This document shows, piece by piece, positions 26,953 through 32,690 of a stretch of 32,690 nucleotides of DNA. This DNA is from Intrasporangiaceae bacterium (GTDB lineage: Bacteria; Actinomycetota; Actinomycetes; Actinomycetales; Dermatophilaceae). The stretch lies in the NCBI GenBank assembly GCA_012838445.1, contig DUPF01000038.1, positions 1 through 32,690 on the forward strand. Reading direction: 5' to 3'. The position numbers and the translations under genes were made by a program. The notes beneath the pieces were generated by a model. It was not told the origin of the DNA. It was given only the letters and a program-made list of their open reading frames with translations, and did not search any database. How positions within the stretch are numbered: the stretch's first letter is position 1; each line of letters starts with the position of its first letter.

Positions 26953-29082
26953 CATGACCGCCGCGAGGCGCTGGGCGAGCGGGCTGGCCTCGATCTGTTC
27001 GAGGGTGACCGTCCGCCCCTGCGGGTCCGCGACGGGCACCTTCCAGTTCGGGTACTCCTGGTCGGTGCCGGGCTGGTTGACCGTGCGCCGGTCCCCGACG
27101 AGGTCCGGGACCGCGACGCCGAGGATCTTCGCCGGGGTCTGCGCGAGGTATGCGTGCAGCGCCACCACGACATCGTCGACGAGGTCCTGGGGCGAGTCGG
27201 CGGTGACGACGGTGCCCTGCGGGAGCAGGCCGCGCTCGACGACCGCCCGGACGACGGTGTTGATCGAGGCGCTCTCGCTCTCCTTCTCCTCCGCGACCGA
27301 GCGTTCGAGCAGTCCGAGGTCGGCGCGAACGTCCACGTGGGTCAGGGTCAGGTATCCCGCGCTCGGGGGCAGGTCGTGGGTGGTCACGGTCGCCATGCAC
27401 AAGGAGCGGTAGGCCTCCGGGGGCAGGAACTGCCCGTCGCGCCACTCGAACCACAGGATCGAGGTGCCGTGGATGCCCCGTTCGAGCATCGTCTCGCGCA
27501 GCGTCGGGGCGACGACGCCGAGGTCCTCACCGATGACGATCGCCCCGGCCCGGTGCGCCTCCAGGGCGAGGATGCCCATGAGCGCGCCGGCGTCATAGGT
27601 GACGTAGGTGCCGTCCTTCGGGGTCTTGCCGAGCGGCACCCACCACAGCCGGAACAAGCCGAGGATGTGGTCGATCCGGATGCCGCCGCTGTCCCGCAGG
27701 ACAGTGCGCAGCATGTCCCGGTAGGGCGCATAACCGAGTTCGGCGAGGCGACCCGGGTGCCACGGCGGTTGCGCCCAGCTCTGGCCGAGTTGGTTGAACT
27801 GGTCCGGGGGCGCCCCGACGGAGACGGAGTGGACGAGGGCGTCCCCGAGCGCCCAGGCGTCCGACCCGTCCGGGTGCACCCCGACCGCGAGGTCGTGGAC
27901 GACCCCGATCGTCATCCCGGCAGCGAGCGCCTCCTGCTGGGCCGCCTGGAGCTGCTGGCGGATCTGCCACTGCAGCCACATGTGGAACTCGACGGTCTCC
28001 TCGTGCTCGGTGCGGAACTCCTCGACGGCTGCCGAACGCGGGTCCTGGAGGTCCTTCGGCCAGGTGCCCCACGGCATACCCAACTCCTCGACGAGTGCGC
28101 ACCACGTCGCGAAGTCGACCAGGCCCTGCCCCTCGCTGCGGACATACCGGTCGAACTGGCGTTGCCGCCGGCGGGTGCGCGGGACACCGAAGAGGATGGC
28201 GAGCGCCTCCCCCTTGGCCTCCCAGATCTCGTCCCGGTCGATGAGGTCGGTCGAGGAGGCCCGGGCCCGGTCGGCGAGAGCGAGAATGCGCGCCCGCTGC
28301 GGCCCGGACAGTGCCCCCATCTCGGCGATGTCCTCGATGCGCAGGTAGAGCGGGCTGGCGAAGCGCCGCGTCGCGGGCAGATAGGGCGAGGCCTCCATCG
28401 GCGGCACGGGCTGGGCGGCGTGCAGCGGGTTGACGAGGACGAAGTCGGCTCCGAGTTCCTCCCCCGCCCAGGACGCAGTCTCCGTGAGGTCGCCGAGATC
28501 GCCCATCCCCCAGGAGGTTTCGGATCGCGCGGCATAGATCTGACTCATCAGACCCCAGACCCGACCCTCCTCGATCGAGGGGTGCAGCGGCAGGGTGCGG
28601 GGGGTGACGACGAGTGTCGCGTCCGCGCTGGTGCCGTCCTCCAGGTGGGCGGTGAGGGTATGCCACCCGAGCGGGACATTGTTCGGCACCTCGACCGTGG
28701 CCTCACCGATGAGGCGTCCGTCGACCTCGCGCGGCTCGACCCAGCGTTCGACGAGGGAGGCGTTCCAGACGTCGCCCGTCTCGAGGGTCACGGTGCAGCG
28801 GACCGCGGTGCCGTGCGGGATGTGGACCGGAACCCACGGTCCGTCACCTTCCCGGCAGACCACGGTCGGGGGCAGCACCTGGCGCCAGGGCTGCTCCTCG
28901 GTGTGGCGCAACGCGGCCTCGATCGCAGCGTCGTCACCGACCTCGGCGCCGAGCGCGGTCAGCACGTGGCGCAGGGTCGCGTCACCGATCTGGACGAGGG
29001 AGCCCTTCCAGCCGTGGTACTCGGTCGCGACGCCGTAGCGGCGAGCGAGCTCGATCAGGGCGGGCGAGGGCTGGTCGGACAC
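26941..29082 (-). CDS. malQ: 4-alpha-glucanotransferase (GH77)
   Basis: This 713-residue cytosolic amylomaltase transfers alpha-1,4-glucan segments in maltodextrin and glycogen metabolism. The GH77 barrel carries the nucleophile Asp in GGIRIDHILGLFRLWW, the acid/base Glu in IVIGEDLGVVAP and the third Asp in TTHDLPPSAGY. The N-terminal ~170 residues form the beta-rich extension common in actinobacterial MalQ, starting PSPALIELARRYGVATEYHGW. The GTG at 29082 has GGAGA 5 nt upstream. CATAAT about 35 nt upstream is a likely -10 box. The gene stands alone. Confidence 0.96.
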   Translation of the reverse strand: MSDQPSPALIELARRYGVATEYHGWKGSLVQIGDATLRHVLTALGAEVGDDAAIEAALRHTEEQPWRQVLPPTVVCREGDGPWVPVHIPHGTAVRCTVTLETGDVWNASLVERWVEPREVDGRLIGEATVEVPNNVPLGWHTLTAHLEDGTSADATLVVTPRTLPLHPSIEEGRVWGLMSQIYAARSETSWGMGDLGDLTETASWAGEELGADFVLVNPLHAAQPVPPMEASPYLPATRRFASPLYLRIEDIAEMGALSGPQRARILALADRARASSTDLIDRDEIWEAKGEALAILFGVPRTRRRQRQFDRYVRSEGQGLVDFATWCALVEELGMPWGTWPKDLQDPRSAAVEEFRTEHEETVEFHMWLQWQIRQQLQAAQQEALAAGMTIGVVHDLAVGVHPDGSDAWALGDALVHSVSVGAPPDQFNQLGQSWAQPPWHPGRLAELGYAPYRDMLRTVLRDSGGIRIDHILGLFRLWWVPLGKTPKDGTYVTYDAGALMGILALEAHRAGAIVIGEDLGVVAPTLRETMLERGIHGTSILWFEWRDGQFLPPEAYRSLCMATVTTHDLPPSAGYLTLTHVDVRADLGLLERSVAEEKESESASINTVVRAVVERGLLPQGTVVTADSPQDLVDDVVVALHAYLAQTPAKILGVAVPDLVGDRRTVNQPGTDQEYPNWKVPVADPQGRTVTLEQIEASPLAQRLAAVMRGD

Positions 29083-29117
29083 GGGGTCTCCAAAACGGTG
29101 GGGGCGCGGCAGGCTTC

Positions 29118-29123
29118 ATTATG
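29118..29123 (-). promoter_or_regulatory. -10 box (CATAAT) for malQ
   Basis: CATAAT on the minus strand differs from TATAAT at one base and gives a leader of about 28-30 nt containing the GGAGA ribosome site. No good -35 box is seen. Confidence 0.4.
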
Positions 29124-29176
29124 TCGAGGAGCAGGCCGGGAATCACGTTCCGCCGGACCATCCTGCCAAGCCGCGA

Positions 29177-30160
29177 TCAGCTCGGACGGACCAGACCAGG
29201 ATCCGGGACCTCCTGGACCTCGACGATGGCCTCGCCGGTGCGCGGCGGCAGGTGGATGCCAGCGAGCATGCACCGGGCCGAACCCCCGGCGTGCTCGATC
29301 GTGCCGATGTCGACCGGGAGGATCCGCGAACTCGCCTCGATGATCTCGCGCTGCTCATCGGTCAGGGTCTGCACCGCCCGTCGGGACATGACGAGCACCC
29401 GACCGTCCGAACCCTGCACTTCGATCGCGTTCCCGGCGAAGTCGGTCAACTGCTCCATCGTCAGGTCGACGACCCGGCGGCCGGTCGCCTCGAGATGACC
29501 TCGGACCCGGCGCCGCTGCCGGGCGTCGGGGATCGCGGACAGGCCGATGAGTGCATACTCCGTCGCGACGGCCATGAGGATGTTCGTGTGGTAGATCCGG
29601 GTGCCGGCCGGATCGAAGGCGTCGAAGACGAAGGCGTGATAGTCGAAGTCGGTGCAGAAGCGTTGCAGCGCAGGCTCGCTGACCCGGTTGGAGCGGCACA
29701 CGTAGGCGACCCGGTGGATGTGGTCGAGGACCATCGAGCCGGTGCCCTCGAGGAACAGCCCGTCCTGCTCCAGCCCGCTGTAGTCGTAGACGACCGGCAC
29801 GTGGTAGGCCGCCTTGAGTCCGTCGATGATGTCGGTCCGGCGCTCGGAGCGGCGGCTCGGCGAGTGCATCGGGAAGACCGCGACCTGGCCGGAGTTGTGC
29901 GCGGAGAACCAGTTGTTCGGGAACACCGAGTCCGGCGCCGTGTGCGTCTCGTCCTCATAGAGATGGACGGTCACCCCGGCGGCCCGCAACTGGTCGGCCA
30001 TGACGGTGACCTCTTCGTATGCGGCCCGCGCCACCTCCTGTGCGGTGCCGGTCGGTGGGGACTGGAACGCGTTGTCGACGGTCGTCGCCGGGTTGGGCGC
30101 GAACTGGTGCGGACGGATCATGACGACCGCCGACGGGGCCTGGGTGACGGGCTGACTCAC
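29177..30160 (-). CDS. ctlX: Citrulline/arginine deiminase-related hydrolase (CtlX type)
   Basis: This 327-residue protein belongs to the guanidino-group-modifying superfamily (amidinotransferase, DDAH, arginine deiminase). The start VVMIRPHQFAPNPAT and VDNAFQ match the CtlX-type citrulline utilisation hydrolases. Probable active-site residues are Asp77 in PDSVFPNNWFSAH, Glu138 in LFLEGTGSMVLD, His191 in RIYHTNILM and Cys297 in GGSARCMLAG. Other members act on arginine or dimethylarginine, so the substrate is inferred. The GTG at 30160 follows AAAGGAG, a strong site; the track start at 30199 is rejected. Two palindromes lie upstream. No transporter or amino-acid regulator is adjacent. Confidence 0.82.
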   Translation of the reverse strand: MSQPVTQAPSAVVMIRPHQFAPNPATTVDNAFQSPPTGTAQEVARAAYEEVTVMADQLRAAGVTVHLYEDETHTAPDSVFPNNWFSAHNSGQVAVFPMHSPSRRSERRTDIIDGLKAAYHVPVVYDYSGLEQDGLFLEGTGSMVLDHIHRVAYVCRSNRVSEPALQRFCTDFDYHAFVFDAFDPAGTRIYHTNILMAVATEYALIGLSAIPDARQRRRVRGHLEATGRRVVDLTMEQLTDFAGNAIEVQGSDGRVLVMSRRAVQTLTDEQREIIEASSRILPVDIGTIEHAGGSARCMLAGIHLPPRTGEAIVEVQEVPDPGLVRPS

Positions 30161-30188
30161 GGAGCTCCTTTGCAAAGTGATCGTGGCT

Positions 30189-30199
30189 GTGCAGTGCAC
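30189..30199. promoter_or_regulatory. 11-bp palindrome upstream of ctlX
   Basis: GTGCAGTGCAC is a palindrome with a single central base, 29 bp upstream of the ctlX start. Confidence 0.35.
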
Positions 30200-30225
30200 G
30201 TGGCGGGGCGGGGATGTCGCGCGGC

Positions 30226-30240
30226 CGCTCAGGCTGAGCG
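30226..30240. promoter_or_regulatory. 15-bp palindrome between ctlX and the DUF3467 gene
   Basis: CGCTCAGGCTGAGCG is a perfect palindrome with one central base. It overlaps a TACGCT -10-like box for leftward transcription, a position that suits a repressor of ctlX. It could also act on the DUF3467 gene about 70 bp to the right. Confidence 0.4.
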
Positions 30241-30307
30241 TAGCGATCCGGCGGACCGCGCGCCGGAGAACCGGGTTCGTGGCACCGTTGCGTCCATGGA
30301 GCCCACG

Positions 30308-30571
30308 ATGAACATCTCACTGCCGGAGTCCGTGGCGCCCGGAGTGCTCGCCGACTTCGTGACGATCAGCCACACCCCGGACTACTTCGTCTTCGACTTC
30401 GTCACCGTGGTCCGGGCTCGCCCCGGTGCCGCGGAGGGGGATGTGGAGATCGACGGCCAGGTGGCCTCCCGGGTCAAGGTGCTGCCCTCCCAGGTCTTCG
30501 AGATCATGAAGGCCCTCGAGCAGCAACTGAGCCAGTGGGAGCACGAGACCGGACGGGCCGCCAACCCCTGA
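30308..30571 (+). CDS. DUF3467 family protein
   Basis: This small protein (87 residues from this start) matches DUF3467, present across many bacteria with unknown function. The pattern is LADFVTISHTPDYFVFDFVT, a glycine-rich middle, and RVKVLPSQVFEIMKALEQQL followed by a short acidic helix. The ATG at 30308 has GGAG 7 nt upstream; an ATG at 30296 would add MEPT but has no ribosome site. The track ORF from 29252 is antisense to ctlX and is rejected. Its stop is 8 bp from that of a converging membrane protein gene. Confidence 0.85.
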   Translation: MNISLPESVAPGVLADFVTISHTPDYFVFDFVTVVRARPGAAEGDVEIDGQVASRVKVLPSQVFEIMKALEQQLSQWEHETGRAANP

Positions 30572-30579
30572 CCGCTGCC

Positions 30580-30957
30580 CTATCCGTCGATGACCGGTCC
30601 CAGCGCACCGCGCGCGACGACGTAGATCAGCCAGAGCACGACCTGGACGGCGAACAGGGTCCACGGCAGCCGGGTTGCCGCCCGCCCCTCGATCCGACCG
30701 AGCCGCACGATCGCGGCGACCGTGGCCGGGACCGCGACGGCGAGCAGGACGAACGCGGTGAGCAGGAGTGGCCGCAAATAGGCCAACCCCTGGGTCACGT
30801 CGACGTCATCGGGGTTCGTGCTCTTCAGGACGAGTTCGACGACCTGGCCGACCGTCGTGACCGCGAACAGGGACAGGGCGGCGAGCACCGAGGTCCAGGC
30901 CATCCGCGGGGAGGTGCGGACCGCATACTCCTGCGTTGTCGGTGTGGGGTCGGGCAT
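30580..30957 (-). CDS. Small three-helix membrane protein, unknown function
   Basis: This 125-residue protein has a polar start (MPDPTPTTQEYAVRTSPR) and three hydrophobic segments (about residues 20-45, 63-88 and 97-115), ending near GALGPVIDG. I do not recognise a family. The ATG at 30957 has an excellent GGAAGGAG 6 nt upstream, so it is a real, well-translated gene. It diverges from the methyltransferase with 110 bp between starts. Confidence 0.8.
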   Translation of the reverse strand: MPDPTPTTQEYAVRTSPRMAWTSVLAALSLFAVTTVGQVVELVLKSTNPDDVDVTQGLAYLRPLLLTAFVLLAVAVPATVAAIVRLGRIEGRAATRLPWTLFAVQVVLWLIYVVARGALGPVIDG

Positions 30958-31054
30958 CGTCGGCTCCTTCCAGATCCGTCCCCGCACGCTATCTGTCGTT
31001 CGGGTCCTCGCGCCGGAGGAGCACGGTCTCGGCCTCGGGCTGCGCCCCGCCCGC

Positions 31055-31060
31055 TACTCT
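31055..31060 (+). promoter_or_regulatory. -10 box (TACTCT) for a leaderless methyltransferase transcript
   Basis: TACTCT is followed by 7 nt and the GTG at 31068. No Shine-Dalgarno sequence is present. No -35 box is evident. Confidence 0.48.
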
Positions 31061-31067
31061 GCTCGTC

Positions 31068-31805
31068 GTGAGTGATGCACCGGCGGCTGCAGGCGGGGCG
31101 GCCTCCCCGCTCGACCCCACGCTGGTCGCCTCGCACCGCGCGTTCCTGGCGGCACGCCCTGCCGACGCCGATGAGGACGTGCACATGCTCCCCGACGTCG
31201 TCGATCACGTCATCGAGCGCTGCACCGCTCCTGGCGCACTCGTGTTCGACCCGTTCGCCGGATTCGGCACCACACTGGAGCGCGCGGTCGCGCTGGGGAG
31301 GACGGCATTGGGCATCGAACTGCTCCCCGAGCGGGTCGAGCAGGTCCGCCGCCGGGTCCCCTCCGCGGAGGTCATCGAGGGCGACGCCCGCGAACTCCTG
31401 CGCATCGTCACTGCCGCCCGAGGTGCCCGGGTCCAGGGCAGCGTCAACCTGATCCTGACCTCGCCGCCCTACATGACGGCGACGCATCACGACGCCGACC
31501 CGCTGACTGCCTATACGGAGGAGGGGGGCGACTACCGCCGCTACCTGAACGAACTGGGCCTGGTGGCCGCGCAGTGCGCTCGTCTGCTCACCCCGGGCGG
31601 CTTCCTGGTCTGGAACGTCGCGAACATCCACCACGAGGGTGAGACGACCCACCTCATCGAGGACTGTGCGCGGGTGCTGGAGGCCCACCTCACCCGCTGC
31701 GCGATCACGACGATCGAGTGGGATCGACTCCCGCACGACCTCGTGGCCGACGCCCTGCTCGTCTTCCGCCGCGACCCCGACGATGAGTGGGTTGATCACG
31801 GCTGA
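31068..31805 (+). CDS. Small DNA methyltransferase-like protein (N6-A/N4-C type), solitary
   Basis: This 245-residue SAM-dependent methyltransferase has motif I VFDPFAGFGTTLERAV (about residues 59-74), motif II GIELLPERVEQ and motif IV LTSPPYMTATH (about 130-140). TSPPY is typical of amino-methyltransferases acting on N4-cytosine or N6-adenine. Motif I precedes motif IV, the reverse of the beta class to which most TSPPY enzymes belong, and there is little room for a target-recognition domain. An RNA or protein target is therefore also possible. There is no restriction enzyme or specificity subunit nearby. The GTG at 31068 is fixed by a leaderless-type -10 box; the track start at 30936 is antisense to the membrane protein gene. 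The protease gene follows 5 bp later. Confidence 0.82.
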   Translation: MSDAPAAAGGAASPLDPTLVASHRAFLAARPADADEDVHMLPDVVDHVIERCTAPGALVFDPFAGFGTTLERAVALGRTALGIELLPERVEQVRRRVPSAEVIEGDARELLRIVTAARGARVQGSVNLILTSPPYMTATHHDADPLTAYTEEGGDYRRYLNELGLVAAQCARLLTPGGFLVWNVANIHHEGETTHLIEDCARVLEAHLTRCAITTIEWDRLPHDLVADALLVFRRDPDDEWVDHG

Positions 31806-31810
31806 ATACC

Positions 31811-32632
31811 ATGGACCGGGCGCACTGCCAGGCACCTGATCGAGTTGCATCACCACGGACGTCAGGAGAGCTGATAAAAAAGGCCGTTTCGCTTGCTGTT
31901 CTGTACACGGCGGTGATGGGCGCCGGCATGGCGTACGTCAAGAACAGCAAAGGCGTCGGGTACTCCGACCCCGGGTTCCTCGAGCACTTCATCTGGATTC
32001 TCCTCGGCCTGGCCACGGCCACCGTGCTCTACTGCGTGATCTTCCGTCGAGATGCCTCGATCCCCTTCGCCGAGGGTCGCCGTTGGGGTGCGTATGCGAT
32101 CGTCATGGCCCCGATCGTCGTCCTCTTCGCGGTGGGGATGGTCATCATGTTCAAGGCTTCCTGGACGTTCTTCGCTCCCATCGTGGCCACCCTGCTCGTG
32201 GGGATCGGTGAGGAGATTGCCTTCCGGCAGGTGCTTTTCGGTGCCTTGCTGAAGAGGAGCGCACACCAGGGCAGGACGGTCGTCGGTGCGGTCCTTGTCT
32301 CAGCGCTGGCGTTCTCGGCGCTGCACGCCGTGAATGTCCTCGGCGGAGAGTCCGTGCGGAAGGTCGCGATCCAGATGGTGCTGACCTTCCTAGCCGGCAT
32401 CCTCTTCGCCGTTCTCTACCTGCAGACCAAGAGCCTGCTGGCCCTGATCCTCTTCCACTGGCTCTGGGATGCGGTCACCTTCTTCGGGCTGGAGAAGACG
32501 TACTCGTGGCTCCCGCTGGTCATGGTCCTCCTGACCGTCCTGCAGTCCGTGATCGGCCTGGTGCTGCTCCTGCGCTACCGCACCGTCAAGGCCCAGTCCG
32601 TGCTCGACCCCATGCCCGCACACTCCAACTGA
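31811..32632 (+). CDS. CPBP-family intramembrane metalloprotease (Rce1/abortive-infection type)
   Basis: This 273-residue membrane protein has about eight helices. CPBP motifs are complete: GIGEEIAFRQVLF (Glu134, Glu135, Arg139), FSALHAV (His172) and FHWLWDAV (His216). In bacteria the family is linked to bacteriocin self-immunity, membrane-protein processing or unknown roles. The start is uncertain: the ATG at 31811 has no ribosome site, and the first helix begins only near residue 22 (LIKKAVSLAV). AGGAGAGCTGATAAAAAAG at that point suggests a possible CTG or ATA start. The stretch around the first helix is poorer in GC than its surroundings. It is 5 bp from the methyltransferase stop. Confidence 0.88.
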   Translation: MDRAHCQAPDRVASPRTSGELIKKAVSLAVLYTAVMGAGMAYVKNSKGVGYSDPGFLEHFIWILLGLATATVLYCVIFRRDASIPFAEGRRWGAYAIVMAPIVVLFAVGMVIMFKASWTFFAPIVATLLVGIGEEIAFRQVLFGALLKRSAHQGRTVVGAVLVSALAFSALHAVNVLGGESVRKVAIQMVLTFLAGILFAVLYLQTKSLLALILFHWLWDAVTFFGLEKTYSWLPLVMVLLTVLQSVIGLVLLLRYRTVKAQSVLDPMPAHSN

Positions 32633-32647
32633 CGCCCCGGCGGTTGC

Positions 32648-32690
32648 TCAGTCGCCGGCCGGTGCGCGGTTCATCGCGCCTCGCCCGAAG
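32648..32690 (-). CDS. Possible C-terminal end of a further gene
   Basis: On the minus strand an open frame enters from the window edge and ends at a TGA at 32648, giving FGRGAMNRAPAGD with GC-rich third positions. It would converge on the CPBP gene with a 15-bp gap. Too little is visible to name a product. A CCGGCG/CGCCGG inverted repeat (32637-32658) overlaps its end and might act as a terminator. Confidence 0.35.
   Translation of the reverse strand, partial: FGRGAMNRAPAGD

Noticed and set aside
27154-29343. 729-aa plus-strand ORF opposite malQ
   Set aside because: Antisense shadow of a GH77 enzyme with intact catalytic motifs.
30561-30587. Terminator between DUF3467 and the converging membrane gene
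   Set aside because: The gap is 8 bp and no stable stem with a U tract is visible.

Overview
The window is about 32.7 kb of very GC-rich DNA from an actinobacterial chromosome. The evidence is the high third-position GC, the many GTG starts, the DUF3117 and DUF3467 proteins, the actinobacterial type of DapD, the 7Fe ferredoxin, and a gene order resembling the Mycobacterium tuberculosis Rv1177-Rv1223 neighbourhood (fdxC/dapC, dapD/dapE, LOG protein, DUF3117, O-methyltransferase, sigE, htrA). A member of Micrococcales (Dermatophilaceae or Intrasporangiaceae type) is my best guess, but the family is inference. I see no rRNA, tRNA, CRISPR, insertion sequence or prophage gene. This is mostly core chromosome, and no gene-free stretch exceeds about 210 bp.

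Left part (1-5.2 kb): an HtrA-like protease (cut by the window edge) follows an ECF sigma factor of the SigE type. An O-methyltransferase diverges from sigE, and two good palindromes lie between them. Leucyl aminopeptidase is translationally coupled to a YdhR-like protein. DUF3117 and an enoyl-CoA hydratase/isomerase diverge.

Centre-left (5.2-14.5 kb): dapE, a LOG-family protein, a small membrane DivIVA-domain protein and a PIG-V-like mannosyltransferase form a tight four-gene minus-strand operon. It diverges from dapD plus a membrane-anchored transglycosylase-like protein. Citrate synthase, dapC and a 7Fe ferredoxin follow on the minus strand, and a GNAT acetyltransferase diverges from the ferredoxin. 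dapD, dapC and dapE together give the succinylase branch of meso-diaminopimelate/lysine synthesis.

Centre-right (14.5-26.8 kb): a VanW-domain protein, a flavin reductase, a family 5 solute-binding lipoprotein and the GTPase TypA form a minus-strand row. The lipoprotein gene overlaps the end of typA. Diverging from typA is a complete peptide/nickel-type ABC importer operon (binding lipoprotein, two permeases, two ATPases), with a 17-bp hairpin after the first gene.

Right part (26.8-32.7 kb): 4-alpha-glucanotransferase MalQ, a citrulline/arginine deiminase-related hydrolase, DUF3467, a small membrane protein, a small solitary DNA methyltransferase, a CPBP-family membrane protease, and the tail of a possible further minus-strand gene.

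Two signals cut across genes. First, many genes have a TANNNT box 6-7 nt before the start codon, the layout of leaderless actinobacterial transcripts; this fixes several start codons. Second, the hexamer GCATAC/GTATGC is strongly enriched (about 31 by eye), while its one-transition partner GCGTAC/GTACGC is almost absent (2 by eye). The feature list does not explain this. I did not find a clear new multi-gene system; these sequence-level patterns and the solitary methyltransferase are the most unusual items.
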